From positions 1 through 64,000 of the forward strand of contig CBFIDK010000002.1 of assembly GCA_965661345.1 (NCBI GenBank): DNA of 64,000 nt, in the 5' to 3' direction. The number at the start of each line of letters is the position of its first letter. The first letter of the stretch is position 1. This DNA comes from GCA-2862585 sp965661345. GTDB taxonomy: Bacteria > Bacteroidota > Bacteroidia > Flavobacteriales > UBA7312. Below are positions 7,180 to 16,600 of this stretch, piece after piece. Both the position numbers and the translations under genes were made by a program. The notes below the pieces were generated by a model. The model did not search any database, was not told where the DNA came from, and worked only from the letters and a program-made list of their open reading frames with translations.

Positions 7180-8649
7180 TTAAAAAAATCCATCTACAAT
7201 CTTTGCTGATGAAAGTGCTAAAGGAATTCCTCCTCCTGGATGCACGCTTCCTCCACAAAAATACATCCCACCAATATCGCTAGAAAAATTGGGGTGACGA
7301 AAAAATGCGGCCATTTTTTTATTCGATGCAGTACCATAAAGTGACCCTTTATAAGAGCCCGTTTTAGATTCTATTAATATAGGGTCTAGTATTTCCTCTG
7401 TCAAAATCAATGAAGCAACATCAATGTTTAACTGTCGATTGAGCTTTTCAATTATAGATGCTCTGGCCTTTGTAATTAGTTTATCCCAGTCTTGGCTTTC
7501 TACTGAAGGAACATTAATCATAACAAACCAGTTTTCACAATTTTCAGGAGCATCTGACGGTTTTTTCTTGGAAGTAATGTTTACATAAACTGTTGGGTCA
7601 TCGTATATGGATTGGGCGCTTTCTAAGGCTTCAAATTCTTTCGTGTAATTATCCGAGAAAAATATATTATGTAGATCTAAAGCTGGAAAGGAAGCGTTTA
7701 TTCCCCAGTAAAATATGAGTGCCGAAGTGGATCTTTCTTGTGCCGCTATTTTTTTAGAAAACGACTCGTTTTTTAATAGGTTTTTATACACAAAAAAGAC
7801 ATCTAAATTACTCACTACATAATCAGATAAGATGGTCTCTCCATTTGTTACAATTCCCTTTACTTTTTTATCTTCCACTAACACCTCATCAACTTTAGAG
7901 TTAAGCTCAAATTTTACACCCAAAGAAAGGGCTAAATCGTGCAATGCCAAGGATATTGAATACATTCCTTTGTTGGGGAAAAAAGCGCCTTTATTAAATT
8001 CTAAATGCGGGATAATATTCAAAATAGAAGGCGCTATATAAGGGTTCGAGCCATTGTAAGTTGCGTAACGGTCAAACAATTGAACCATCTTGTCATTTTT
8101 GAGTGTTTCATTATTGGCGTTATGCATACTTTTAAAAATTCCAAGAAAAGGTAGTTTTAGAAAAGAGCTAATAACCTTAAGCGACCAATATGTTTTAAAA
8201 CGATGTAAAGATTTTTGCAAAAATAAAAATGCTGTTGAATCGTAAATAAATTGACTCTTTTGTAAATGTTTAATTACATCAGAGGCATTTACACCGGTTT
8301 TATTAGCTGCTTCTTGAGCAAATTTTTCGGGGTCAGTATAGCCAATGATGTGTGTGCCGTCTTCGTAAAAATAACGACAGCTTTCGTCCAATTTTTGATA
8401 GTTAAAATAATCTCTAGGGTTTTTGTTAGCAATCTCAAACAGCTCATCTACAAGCTCAGGCATAGTGAATAATGAGGGGCCGGCATCAAAACGAAAATCA
8501 CCAGATTGAATTTGTGATAACTTTCCGCCAACATAAGTGTTTGACTCATAAACAGTAACACGGTATCCCTTTGCCGCTAATCGTATCGCTGTGGCCATTC
8601 CACCTACTCCAGCACCAATAACGCTTACTATTTTAGAGTTTACTGACAT
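7180..8649 (-). CDS. crtD: Carotenoid 3,4-desaturase (CrtD-like, phytoene desaturase superfamily)
   Basis: A 489-residue FAD-dependent desaturase. The N-terminus has the dinucleotide motif I-G-A-G-V-G-G-M-A-T-A followed by V-Y-E-S-N-x-x-V-G-G-K-L. Next comes F-D-A-G-P-S-L-F-T-M-P, typical of CrtD rather than of CrtI. The C-terminus has the conserved G-G-S-V-H-P-G-G-G-I-P flavin segment. A second, CrtI-like enzyme is encoded at 25758-27236, so this copy most likely introduces the 3',4' double bond into 1'-hydroxylated monocyclic carotenoids. It overlaps the end of the photolyase gene by 10 bases and precedes cruF by 12 bp. The choice between CrtD and CrtI rests on motif and context. Confidence 0.8.
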   Translation of the reverse strand: MSVNSKIVSVIGAGVGGMATAIRLAAKGYRVTVYESNTYVGGKLSQIQSGDFRFDAGPSLFTMPELVDELFEIANKNPRDYFNYQKLDESCRYFYEDGTHIIGYTDPEKFAQEAANKTGVNASDVIKHLQKSQFIYDSTAFLFLQKSLHRFKTYWSLKVISSFLKLPFLGIFKSMHNANNETLKNDKMVQLFDRYATYNGSNPYIAPSILNIIPHLEFNKGAFFPNKGMYSISLALHDLALSLGVKFELNSKVDEVLVEDKKVKGIVTNGETILSDYVVSNLDVFFVYKNLLKNESFSKKIAAQERSTSALIFYWGINASFPALDLHNIFFSDNYTKEFEALESAQSIYDDPTVYVNITSKKKPSDAPENCENWFVMINVPSVESQDWDKLITKARASIIEKLNRQLNIDVASLILTEEILDPILIESKTGSYKGSLYGTASNKKMAAFFRHPNFSSDIGGMYFCGGSVHPGGGIPLALSSAKIVDGFF

Positions 8650-9941
8650 GCTTTGTATCTAGCAATAGATTCGAGTCTGGAAGCCTTAACATCTGCAATT
8701 CTTTCAACTGGATAATACCCATTGTCATGAATTTCGAATATCCATTTTTTGCAATACTTAAGTTTTGGATCGAACTTTTTAAGTTGTGTGTCAGGGTTGA
8801 ATACACGAAAGTAAGGTGATGCGTCACAGCCAGTACCAGCAACCCACTGCCAATTGCCATTGTTTGACGCTAAATCAAAATCCATGAGTTTAGAAGCAAA
8901 GTAAGCCTCTCCCAATCGCCAATCAATTCCTAAGTTTTTCACTAAAAATGAAGCCGCTATCATTCGCACTCTATTGTGCATATAACCAGTATCGAACAAC
9001 TGGCGCATCCCCGCATCAACAATAGGAAAACCAGTGAGACCATATTTCCACTTTCGGAATAAAGCAGTATCATTCCATTTCAAATTGTTGTATTTTTCTC
9101 TATAGCATGAAGTAACTACATGAGGGTTGTGCCACAATACTTGCGAGAAAAAGGAACGCCAAATTATTTCATTTAGTAATGGTTCTGAATACTGAAAAGC
9201 AATGCTGGCTATCTCTCGAACACTTACAAATCCAAATCGTAAATGAACAGAAGTATTGCTTGTTCCGTCTAAATCAGGAATATCCCTATTTATATCGTAA
9301 TCGATTAGAGAACGGTAGTCTAAATTGGGTTTATGTAAAATATATGAACTGTAGATAAATCCTAGCTCTTCTATTGATTCTACACATTTTAAATTGTCAA
9401 CAGCTTCACAACGGTCTAGTAAATCTTGAGAAGCGTATGGCTGAATCATCGAAATTTTAAATTTCGACTTCCACTTTTTCATGTAAGGCGTAAAAACTCC
9501 ATATGGATTTCCTTGATCGGTAAGAATATCATCTTTCTCGAAAATAACTTGATCTTTAAACGAATGAAACTCTACACCTTTTGCTTGTAAAGACTGCTTA
9601 ATCTCATCGTCTCTTTGTCTGGCATAAGGTTCATAATCTGTATTTGTATAGCAGGCTTCAAAAGGTTTTATCGCATAAATAGAATCAATTACATCTGAAG
9701 GCTTTCCGTGCATTACATGAATTTTCTTTCCATGCTCGGAAAGTTCCTTATTAAGCTCGTTAAGTTTATCAAAAAGAAGACTAACTCTTCTGTCTTCCTC
9801 ATCTAATTCATTAAGAATTGAAGTGTCAAAAATGAAAATTGGTACTACAGATTTTGATTCTGTTAGGGCATTAAAAAAGCCATGATTGTCGTGCAATCTT
9901 AAATCTCTTCTAAACCAAAATATGCTAGTATTGTACTTCAT
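8640..9941 (-). CDS. phrB: Deoxyribodipyrimidine photolyase (class I CPD type)
   Basis: A 433-residue photolyase. The N-terminal alpha/beta antenna domain begins W-F-R-R-D-L-R-L-H-D-N. The C-terminal FAD domain has the expected run: W-x-x-G-x-T-G-F-P-I-V-D-A-G-M-R-Q-L, then H-N-R-V-R-M-I, S-x-L-x-K-N-L-like spacing, D-x-D-L-A-S-N-N-G-N-W-Q-W and S-P-Y-F-R-x-F-N-P. The N-N-G-N-W-Q-W segment carries substrate-contact and electron-transfer tryptophans. It splits UV-induced cyclobutane dimers using blue light. It overlaps TIGR01777 upstream by 4 bases and crtD downstream by 10, placing it inside the light operon. FolE/PTPS pterin genes elsewhere in the island could feed its antenna cofactor, but that link is inference. 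Confidence 0.92.
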   Translation of the reverse strand: MKYNTSIFWFRRDLRLHDNHGFFNALTESKSVVPIFIFDTSILNELDEEDRRVSLLFDKLNELNKELSEHGKKIHVMHGKPSDVIDSIYAIKPFEACYTNTDYEPYARQRDDEIKQSLQAKGVEFHSFKDQVIFEKDDILTDQGNPYGVFTPYMKKWKSKFKISMIQPYASQDLLDRCEAVDNLKCVESIEELGFIYSSYILHKPNLDYRSLIDYDINRDIPDLDGTSNTSVHLRFGFVSVREIASIAFQYSEPLLNEIIWRSFFSQVLWHNPHVVTSCYREKYNNLKWNDTALFRKWKYGLTGFPIVDAGMRQLFDTGYMHNRVRMIAASFLVKNLGIDWRLGEAYFASKLMDFDLASNNGNWQWVAGTGCDASPYFRVFNPDTQLKKFDPKLKYCKKWIFEIHDNGYYPVERIADVKASRLESIARYKACQ

Positions 9942-10843
9942 TTTTTAAATTCTTTCGCAATGACACTATCCAAAGTTGGATAATTTAATAAAAATTTTGA
10001 AGAGACTAATTTTTCAGATGACAAGCCACAGCCTCCAATAAGTATAGTACTTCTGTCACCAAAAAGAATTGACAAAACCCACTTGGGTAATTTTATCAAT
10101 AAAGAATACTTTGCTATTTTTCTTCTCAAATGTTTCATGAACTCGTATTGTGAAAACTTTTGCGGAGAGGCTAAATTGTATGGCCCACTTACATGATTAT
10201 TTTCTATGGCATGCTCTACAAATTTTGCTGCATCGTCAATATGAATCCATTCAAAAGGCTGTGAACCTTTGCCAAATACTACGCCAAGTCCTAATTGCAT
10301 AGACAAGGCCGTTGGCTGTAAGAAACCCGTATCTTTTGCTAACAACAATGAAATACGCATCTGCACTACTCTACTTCCTATATTTTTAAACTCTTCGGCA
10401 GCATTTTCCCAATCGACACACATATTTGAAAGCCAATCGTTTGAAGGACTATCCGTTTCTTTAAATTCTTGACTTGATGAATGTCCATAAAAACCCATAG
10501 CAGATGCACTGACAAAGGTCTTTGGTGAAACACCAAACTCTTTGCATTTATCGTAAAGTAGTTTAGCCGCTGTAATTCGACTGTCATACATCAATTTTTT
10601 ATTGCTTTCCGTCCAAGGATTAATAATTCCAAAACCAGAAAGGTGAACGATATGCTGACAATTTTCAAGCGCTTTCTTTTGTATCTCTTTGGAAGAAATA
10701 TCCCAAAAAAATACAGATTTATTATCGGCACTTTTCTTGCTAGAAGTAAGAGTAACTACCTCATAGCCTTTTGAGAGTAGATTTTCTTTTACTCTCTTTG
10801 CCAGGCTTCCGTTAGCCCCCGTTATTAGTACCTTCTCTTTCAT
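9938..10843 (-). CDS. TIGR01777 family NAD(P)-dependent epimerase-like protein
   Basis: A 301-residue extended short-chain dehydrogenase. It has the N-terminal motif T-G-A-N-G-S-L-A, G-F-G-I-I-N, the S-A-S-A-x-G-F-Y-G segment with the YxxxK-type tyrosine, and a C-terminal DUF1731-like end. The family (YfcH/SulA-like in name only) has no proven substrate. Members often sit beside photolyase genes in light-inducible clusters, as here, which supports a stress or photoprotection role. ATG overlaps: its start abuts the TonB receptor stop and its end overlaps phrB by 4 bases. Confidence 0.8.
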   Translation of the reverse strand: MKEKVLITGANGSLAKRVKENLLSKGYEVVTLTSSKKSADNKSVFFWDISSKEIQKKALENCQHIVHLSGFGIINPWTESNKKLMYDSRITAAKLLYDKCKEFGVSPKTFVSASAMGFYGHSSSQEFKETDSPSNDWLSNMCVDWENAAEEFKNIGSRVVQMRISLLLAKDTGFLQPTALSMQLGLGVVFGKGSQPFEWIHIDDAAKFVEHAIENNHVSGPYNLASPQKFSQYEFMKHLRRKIAKYSLLIKLPKWVLSILFGDRSTILIGGCGLSSEKLVSSKFLLNYPTLDSVIAKEFKK

Positions 10844-13225
10844 TTAAAACTCTATTAATAATCCTATACTTGGTAAAACTGTTCCTGACTCATTAACAAT
10901 CTCATACAAAGAATACTGATTAGCATTTTGTGAGCTGTAAACTTCTTCTCCAATTACAGGGTCAATACCTACTTCAGATGGCAATTGTATTTTAAAATTA
11001 TAGAGGTTTTCTACATCTATATAGGCGTTTAAACTCCACTTTTTGAAATACCACTTTTTATCCAAACGTAAGTCTATGCCGTGAACATTTTTCAATCGTT
11101 GTGAATTAAGTGCGTCATAGTCTAAAACTCCTCTTTGGTTAATGTTCCAAATGGCTATATTACTAGATGTCGCTAAATCAATAGGGGTATAAGGAACACC
11201 TCCGGTATATCGGAATTTTAGTCCTAATTCTATATCTCGTTTGAACTTTTTACCCGCCGTCATATTGAAAATGAATCGGTTATCCCAAGCCGAGGGAATA
11301 AGCTCTCCGTTTTTATCTTCAAACTCGCTTCTGTAGTATGTTAATGACATAATCCCATAAACGGAAGAACTCAGTTTTTGCTGTGCTAAAAACTCTACAC
11401 CATAACTCCTCCCCTCAGAAATTGACGATATATCTTCATTTCCAATAACGCCAAAGTCTCCACCCAAATTCGCTAAAGATATGCTGTCGATTAAAGAAAA
11501 TGGATAGTTGCTGTATTGCTTGTAAAAGGACTCTAAAGTTATTTTACTGTAATTCGAGGGGTTATATTCTAATCCCAGTACAGCGTGGTCGCAGCGAATG
11601 TATTCGGCATCTTGATTTTGAAAATTATTGTTTAGTCCAAAGCCTAATATTGTGTACGCAGGTAACTGATAGTATCGTCCAAGATTGGCGTTAAGGCTAG
11701 ATTTTCCTGAAAGGTTGTAAGCCAATGAAAGTCTGGGCGAAAAATTGGGTGTTGTGGTATTTTCTGTAAAGCTATTGCCGTCTACTCTAAAGCCAATGGA
11801 CGTCACTAATCGATCCACTAAATACGTTTTACTTAACTGGGCAAAAGCGCCATACTTTATGAAGTGCAAATCCGTTTCCACGCGCTTGGTGTAAATAGAA
11901 TCACCAACTGTTAGTAGTCGATTTGTTGAATTCAAATAGGTTGCATCTTCTAAGCTGAGACCTACATTAAATTTAATGTTGCTTTTTCTGAAATTGTACT
12001 CTATTCTTGATTTGTTTTCTATTTCTTGAGATTCATAATCGATGAGTTTTGGTGATGTAATATCGGCATAGTCGGCATATTTTACGGCAGTATTATTAAG
12101 GTGGCTACGGCTAAAGACTACAAACAAATTGGAGTTGTCAAAAAAGCGTTTCCATGTTCCACCAAGAGTATAATTCCACTGCTCGTTTACAGGCAAGTTA
12201 TTCAAGGTATATTCATTTTGAGCCAATTGTTGTGGGTCGTCAACACCTTCGTTGGCTTCTGGGTTCAATGAAAATTCATCTATTGCTGCTAAACCAATAA
12301 TATTAAACTGGTTTTTATTGTCGGGCTTGTGTGTTAACTTAAATTGGATATCGTTGTAGGTTGGTAAAAATGGAAGTTTTAAAGCTTGAAACAAAAACTG
12401 TAAGTATGAGCGTCTGGCTGAAAGCAGCATGGTTGATTTCTCTGACAATGGAGTGTTTATCGTTAAACCTGCATCACTAGACCCAACCATAAAAGAACCG
12501 CTAAACTCCTCGTCACTTCCTTCGATTTGCTTGAGCTCCATAACCGAACTTAAAGTATTCCCTCTATTTGCTGGAAAGGCACCAGAGTAAAAATCTACTT
12601 CGCGAATAAAGTTAACATTTAAAATTCCTACAGGGCCACCTGAAGATCCTTGGGTAGCAAAGTGGTTTATGTTAGGTATTTCTACACCGTCTAAAAAGAA
12701 TCTATTTTCATTTGGCGCACCACCTCTAATTACTATGTCGTTTCTGAAAGAAGGCGTACTAGAAACTCCTGGTAAGTTTGCAATAACCTTAGATATATCT
12801 CTATTACCCCCTGGGCTTCTGTAAATTTCAGAGGCATTAATAGTTCTTAAACTAGTTGGACTTTCTTCTGTCTTATTGAATGTATTGGCGGTAACTTGTA
12901 CCTCTTCAATAATTTGGGCATTCTCGGTCATTGCAAAATTCAGTCTCAAATTCTTATTAGAAGTTAACTGTATCTCTGTTTTTATAGACGTATTGAAGCC
13001 TATATAGCTGCACTTGAAGTTGTATAGTCCTGGCGCAATACCCAAAATTTCAAAGTTACCATCAAAATCAGTTGTTGCACCAATTGTTGTACCATCAATA
13101 ACAACATTGGCAAATGGTATAGGCTCATTATTTAAGGAATTGGTTACACTACCATAGACTCTAACATCTTGCGCCTGAACAAGTGTCGCTAAAAATGTAA
13201 AAAGGATTAATAAAAAGATTCTCAT
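10844..13225 (-). CDS. TonB-dependent outer-membrane receptor with carboxypeptidase-like domain
   Basis: A 793-residue receptor with signal peptide (residues 1-18, ending V-Q-A), an N-terminal CarboxypepD_reg-like beta-sandwich (about 20-105), a plug (about 115-225, with I-V-I-R-G-G and the F-L-D-G-V-E-I-P motif) and a 22-strand-type barrel to the end. No SusD-like partner is adjacent, so it is not a typical polysaccharide utilisation pair. It lies in the leftward light operon, immediately before the TIGR01777 gene. Possible cargo includes cobalamin or a metal chelate, since the regulator of the island is a B12 photoreceptor, but nothing in the sequence proves the substrate. Confidence 0.85.
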   Translation of the reverse strand: MRIFLLILFTFLATLVQAQDVRVYGSVTNSLNNEPIPFANVVIDGTTIGATTDFDGNFEILGIAPGLYNFKCSYIGFNTSIKTEIQLTSNKNLRLNFAMTENAQIIEEVQVTANTFNKTEESPTSLRTINASEIYRSPGGNRDISKVIANLPGVSSTPSFRNDIVIRGGAPNENRFFLDGVEIPNINHFATQGSSGGPVGILNVNFIREVDFYSGAFPANRGNTLSSVMELKQIEGSDEEFSGSFMVGSSDAGLTINTPLSEKSTMLLSARRSYLQFLFQALKLPFLPTYNDIQFKLTHKPDNKNQFNIIGLAAIDEFSLNPEANEGVDDPQQLAQNEYTLNNLPVNEQWNYTLGGTWKRFFDNSNLFVVFSRSHLNNTAVKYADYADITSPKLIDYESQEIENKSRIEYNFRKSNIKFNVGLSLEDATYLNSTNRLLTVGDSIYTKRVETDLHFIKYGAFAQLSKTYLVDRLVTSIGFRVDGNSFTENTTTPNFSPRLSLAYNLSGKSSLNANLGRYYQLPAYTILGFGLNNNFQNQDAEYIRCDHAVLGLEYNPSNYSKITLESFYKQYSNYPFSLIDSISLANLGGDFGVIGNEDISSISEGRSYGVEFLAQQKLSSSVYGIMSLTYYRSEFEDKNGELIPSAWDNRFIFNMTAGKKFKRDIELGLKFRYTGGVPYTPIDLATSSNIAIWNINQRGVLDYDALNSQRLKNVHGIDLRLDKKWYFKKWSLNAYIDVENLYNFKIQLPSEVGIDPVIGEEVYSSQNANQYSLYEIVNESGTVLPSIGLLIEF

Positions 13226-13235
13226 AATTTGTTAG

Positions 13236-14483
13236 TTAAGTGGATTGTATGTCTAAAACCGTTATTTCTGGTAAAATTCCTACTCTTCCAGGATAGCCCA
13301 AATGACCTATGCCTCTATTAACGTAAAGGAATTTATTTTCATTTTGATATAGCCCCGCCCAAAATTTATATTTCCATTTAGAAGGACTCCATTTTATTCC
13401 TGCAAATTCAATACCAAATTGCATGCCGTGTGTGTGTCCTGCTAGTTGTAAATCGATTTGCTTTGAGAAAGGTAACACCCTATTTTCCCAATGCGTTGGA
13501 TCATGAGACAATAATAATGTAGGAATACCGTCTTTGGTATTCTGCATGGCTTTTTCCAAATCGCCATACTTTGAAAATCGACCGTCTCCCCAATTTTCAA
13601 CACCTACTAAATTAATCTCAACGCCGTTAATTTCTACCAATCTATTTTCATTCAGCAATAAGTTAAAGTCAGCAGCATTGAAATGACCCTTTATTTCATT
13701 GAGGTTAGCTTGCCATTTTTCCCGACCTTCAGATGTAGAGGTGTCTAGGCCTATGTAATCTGCATAATCGTGATTTCCGAGCACGGCATACTTTCCGTGT
13801 TTGGCTTTTAATTCTTTGAGAATTTCTACAAAAGGCTTAGCCTCAGCGGCATAATTGTTGACTAAATCTCCTGTGAAAAAGATTAAATCTACTTCTTCGT
13901 TATTAATAAGTTGTACAGCTTCTCTTAATTTATCTTTTCGCTGAAAACTTCCTAGGTGTAAATCTGAAATCTGAACAACTTTTAGTGGCTTTGCCCCTTT
14001 GGGATAGTTTTTGAGCTTTAGACTTACAAAATGTTTTTTGAAATCAAATCGACCGACAATTATTCCGTAAGTAAATACTGAAAAAGTTATTGCTCCAAGA
14101 CCTAAAGCTGTATTCTTCAAAAACTCAAGTCTGCTAATGGGACTACCGCCTATTGACAAACTTTTGCTTTCAAACATTACTTTATAGATGTATTTGAAAA
14201 ACCGAATAATATCATCCACTAATAATGGAAATGCCATGGATAATTTCGCGACTATGATTGCAAACACAAAGCCAAAAATAACTACCATATATCCTGGATA
14301 AAGAGTCATATTGGTATTAATAGCAGGGAAATAAATTAGTGCTATTGTAATTAGGGTAATTCCTCCAAAAATATATTTGAGGAATGGACGATTGTTAAAA
14401 GTCTGTTTAAATGCTGACCAAATGTAAGCATCAAGAGACAGCAAAAATAGTATGAGAATTGTCGAAAAAATGATTCTGCCCAT
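13236..14483 (-). CDS. Membrane-anchored metallophosphoesterase
   Basis: A 415-residue protein with three or four N-terminal membrane helices (to about residue 90), a further hydrophobic segment near 125-145, and a calcineurin-like phosphoesterase domain (about 165-415). Metal-site motifs are complete: D-L-H-L-G (D174, H176), G-D-L-V-N (D206), G-N-H-D-Y (N237, H238), a later S-H-D-P and the A-G-H-T-H-G motif. The S-R-L-E-F-L-K segment before the last helix resembles a degenerate Tat motif lacking the second Arg. YkuE/YaeI relatives cleave phosphodiesters or lipid pyrophosphates. It sits between the TonB receptor and flavin reductase-like genes, 10 bp from the former. Confidence 0.83.
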   Translation of the reverse strand: MGRIIFSTILILFLLSLDAYIWSAFKQTFNNRPFLKYIFGGITLITIALIYFPAINTNMTLYPGYMVVIFGFVFAIIVAKLSMAFPLLVDDIIRFFKYIYKVMFESKSLSIGGSPISRLEFLKNTALGLGAITFSVFTYGIIVGRFDFKKHFVSLKLKNYPKGAKPLKVVQISDLHLGSFQRKDKLREAVQLINNEEVDLIFFTGDLVNNYAAEAKPFVEILKELKAKHGKYAVLGNHDYADYIGLDTSTSEGREKWQANLNEIKGHFNAADFNLLLNENRLVEINGVEINLVGVENWGDGRFSKYGDLEKAMQNTKDGIPTLLLSHDPTHWENRVLPFSKQIDLQLAGHTHGMQFGIEFAGIKWSPSKWKYKFWAGLYQNENKFLYVNRGIGHLGYPGRVGILPEITVLDIQST

Positions 14484-14536
14484 TGGTAGTTGTTTAGTTG
14501 TAAATTCGTATCAACAAAAGTATTGCTTATATGTGA

Positions 14537-15175
14537 TTAACCATTAAAAAAATCAGGTAATTCATTAACTCTAGCGTAGGGAAATTTATCAATACTTTGG
14601 AGGTTATAATACCTGTTTAGCCCTCCTATTCCAACGCTATCCAAACGTTCTAAATCAATTTGCCCATTTTCATCTACTGCATTTTCATCTACAATTAAAT
14701 GTTGAATAGAACCTACAATCATTATGCAATTATTGATTTTAATTGGTATTGACTCTTCGTATTTCATTCCAATTTTTAACCTGCTTTCCTTTACAAAAGG
14801 CGCGGCAAAACCTTCTATGTACTCTTCGGTTAGTTGGCACTTTTCAAACTCCGATTCTTCTTTTTCAAATTTTGCAGAGGTGTAGTGAGCATTAGCAACA
14901 AATTCAGGATGCACCTGATTTATGGTAAAGCATTTAGAATGCATAATGTTTTCAAATGTGTCTCGCCTAACTTCATGACGTGGACGCATTATAAAACCCA
15001 ATAGTGCAGGATTACTACCCAAGTGTACTAATGAACTGAAAATGGCTACGTTAGTAACGCCACTTTCTGAAACAGTACCAATAAGATTAGCAGGCTTTAC
15101 TCCTGTAACTGAATTGATAAGATTCAACCGTTTTACTCGGGGTGTTTTTTGAATATCTTCTTTGCTTAAATGCAT
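14537..15175 (-). CDS. Flavin reductase-like FMN-binding protein
   Basis: A 212-residue protein of the split-barrel flavin reductase-like family. The N-terminal region has the V-T-G-V-K-P-A-N-L-I-G-T segment, N-V-A-I-F-S-S-L-V-H-L-G-S-N-P and a hydrophobic G-F-I-M-R-P strand, where FMN normally binds. Such proteins supply reduced flavin or carry out flavin-dependent reductions. It is one base from a second, shorter family member (15177-15656), so they may form a heteromer. It belongs to the leftward operon starting at the divergent promoter 16122-16198. Substrate unknown. Confidence 0.75.
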   Translation of the reverse strand: MHLSKEDIQKTPRVKRLNLINSVTGVKPANLIGTVSESGVTNVAIFSSLVHLGSNPALLGFIMRPRHEVRRDTFENIMHSKCFTINQVHPEFVANAHYTSAKFEKEESEFEKCQLTEEYIEGFAAPFVKESRLKIGMKYEESIPIKINNCIMIVGSIQHLIVDENAVDENGQIDLERLDSVGIGGLNRYYNLQSIDKFPYARVNELPDFFNG

Positions 15176-15176
15176 A

Positions 15177-15656
15177 TTAAAGTATTATTCTATTCTTTAC
15201 TAAATCTTGAAAAGACAAGACGTTATTATCTGAAAACGTTTTAAAGCCAGTTACATTAAAAAAGAAAATAGCATGGTCTCCATGGTGGCGCACTTCTGAA
15301 TCTTTTTCTAACTCCAGAATTGCTGAAACACCTTTAAGCACTTTGTACTCTTTCCAATTTTCAAGCAAATTATAAGACGTTAAATAACGGTCTTTATCAA
15401 AAAGACGACCACTTACTTTGCCAAGTTTTCTAATCACTTTTAAGTTGTCTGAACTAAGTAGCTGCAAAACTACTTTTGATGATTTTTGAAGGTTTTTATA
15501 CGTTTTGGAAGTGTAATCTATTGCTATAGAATACATTTTAGGCTGCATACTTACTGCTGAAACATAAGTACAAATATTCATGTTCAGTTTTCCATCATCA
15601 TCAAAAGTGAGTAAACTGTAAACGGGAGGGCTTACTATATTCCAAGGTCTTTTCAT
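15177..15656 (-). CDS. Flavin reductase-like domain protein, short form
   Basis: A 159-residue protein that looks like a compact flavin reductase-like split barrel: N-M-N-I-C-T-Y-V-S-A-V-S-M-Q-P near the start, then an S-K-T-Y-K-N-L stretch, and a C-terminal H-H-G-D-H-A-I-F-F-F strand. It is shorter than canonical flavin reductases (about 170-210) and divergent, so FMN binding is likely but activity is uncertain. It lies between the SRPBCC gene (3-bp gap) and the longer family member, inside the light-response operon. Confidence 0.65.
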   Translation of the reverse strand: MKRPWNIVSPPVYSLLTFDDDGKLNMNICTYVSAVSMQPKMYSIAIDYTSKTYKNLQKSSKVVLQLLSSDNLKVIRKLGKVSGRLFDKDRYLTSYNLLENWKEYKVLKGVSAILELEKDSEVRHHGDHAIFFFNVTGFKTFSDNNVLSFQDLVKNRIIL

Positions 15657-15659
15657 TGC

Positions 15660-16121
15660 TTAAGAATTGTATTTTTTATCTAGAACTTTAAATCGGTAGT
15701 CAAAAATTGACTCTAGTTGTCGTTTTATAAGTAGTGAATTTGCAATTACACCCAAAATTCCAAAGGGTGGAATATAAGTAACAATGTCAGTCATCAATAC
15801 TCCACCGACTTGCTCTTCAAACAAATGTTGATGGTGCCACATAGTATATGGCCCCAATCGTTGCTCGTCAACAAAAAATTGCTTGTCTTTAACTTGCGAA
15901 ATTTCTGTAACCCAATTCATTTTTATATTGAGCAAAGGCGATACCCTATAAGTAATTATCATTCCAGGATACATTTTTTCGGGCAAACCCTCAGACGTAA
16001 TGTCAAACAACATATAGTCAGGAGTAATTTCCTTTAAATTTTTGGGTGATGAAGCAAAATCCCAAATAGTATCTATGTCTGTTTTTAAAAATTGTTTTTT
16101 GATAAGTTGAAAATGAGCCAT
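15660..16121 (-). CDS. SRPBCC (START-like) ligand-binding protein
   Basis: A 153-residue helix-grip protein. It starts with the F-x-L-x-x-x-Q-x-L-K-T-D-I-D-T-I-W-D-F-A-like SRPBCC entry, then the segment around S-P-K-N-L-K-E-I-T-P, a central M-Y-P-G-M strand and G-P-Y-x-x-W-x-H-x-H. Proteins of this subtype frequently accompany photolyase and TIGR01777 genes in light-regulated clusters. Ligand unknown; a hydrophobic cavity is expected, so a carotenoid, flavin or lipid is possible. It is the first gene of the leftward operon, with a 65-base leader from the -7 box at 16193-16186. Confidence 0.78.
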   Translation of the reverse strand: MAHFQLIKKQFLKTDIDTIWDFASSPKNLKEITPDYMLFDITSEGLPEKMYPGMIITYRVSPLLNIKMNWVTEISQVKDKQFFVDEQRLGPYTMWHHQHLFEEQVGGVLMTDIVTYIPPFGILGVIANSLLIKRQLESIFDYRFKVLDKKYNS

Positions 16122-16198
16122 CTTAAGTTCTACTATTTAGGTAATAATATGTAATTTTGTATAGTTATTAATACAAATTCTTATACAAATATACAATT
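16122..16198. promoter_or_regulatory. Divergent promoter with candidate photoreceptor operators
   Basis: This 77-bp gap between the SRPBCC operon and 16199-16600 contains an inverted repeat TTGTAT-N8-ATACAA (16157-16176) and two direct TATACAA repeats at 16182-16188 and 16190-16196, spaced by 8 bp. A rightward -7 box TAATTTTG (16152-16159) overlaps the first, and a leftward -7 box TATATTTG (16193-16186) overlaps the second. Repressor binding here would block both promoters. The same half-sites recur at 17636-17796 and 24601-24657. Motifs are seen; binding by the B12 MerR protein is inferred. Confidence 0.55.
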
Positions 16199-16600
16199 AT
16201 GCTATTTAAAACAAGCCAAAATCAAAGAAAAGTTGCTGAAGAATTAATAGAAATAAGCGGAAAAGCTTACAGCATAATTGAAATGTTTAGAAGCGATATT
16301 TTTGGCTCTCCTAAATACAAGATTTTGCACATGTCAAGCAATACATTTAACTTGGATTTTGAGGCTGATGAAGAGCTAATTTATTGCTCTATAGAAATAC
16401 GAAAAAAAGGCTTAGCTCTATACTTCAGACATAGAAATGAAGAGTATATTCTTGCTTCAAGGTTTAACCAATTTAGCTTTCTAAATAACGATGATATTTT
16501 TGAAATACAAATGAATTCTACTCAGATGAAACTAAAAATCTCTGAAGAAAAAAGACATAAGAAATTTCTTCAGAGATTAATGAGATGTAGATTGACCTAG
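16199..16600 (+). CDS. Hypothetical protein, divergent from the light operon
   Basis: A 133-residue protein I do not recognise. It has no signal peptide or membrane helix; composition is mixed-charge with a basic C-terminal tail (K-K-F-L-Q-R-L-M-R-C-R-L-T). An alternating pattern between residues 45 and 115 suggests mainly beta structure, so a small binding domain is plausible. It is transcribed away from the SRPBCC operon from a shared operator region and converges on the photoreceptor gene, overlapping it by 4 bases. That position implies it belongs to the same light-controlled programme. Confidence 0.65.
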   Translation: MLFKTSQNQRKVAEELIEISGKAYSIIEMFRSDIFGSPKYKILHMSSNTFNLDFEADEELIYCSIEIRKKGLALYFRHRNEEYILASRFNQFSFLNNDDIFEIQMNSTQMKLKISEEKRHKKFLQRLMRCRLT

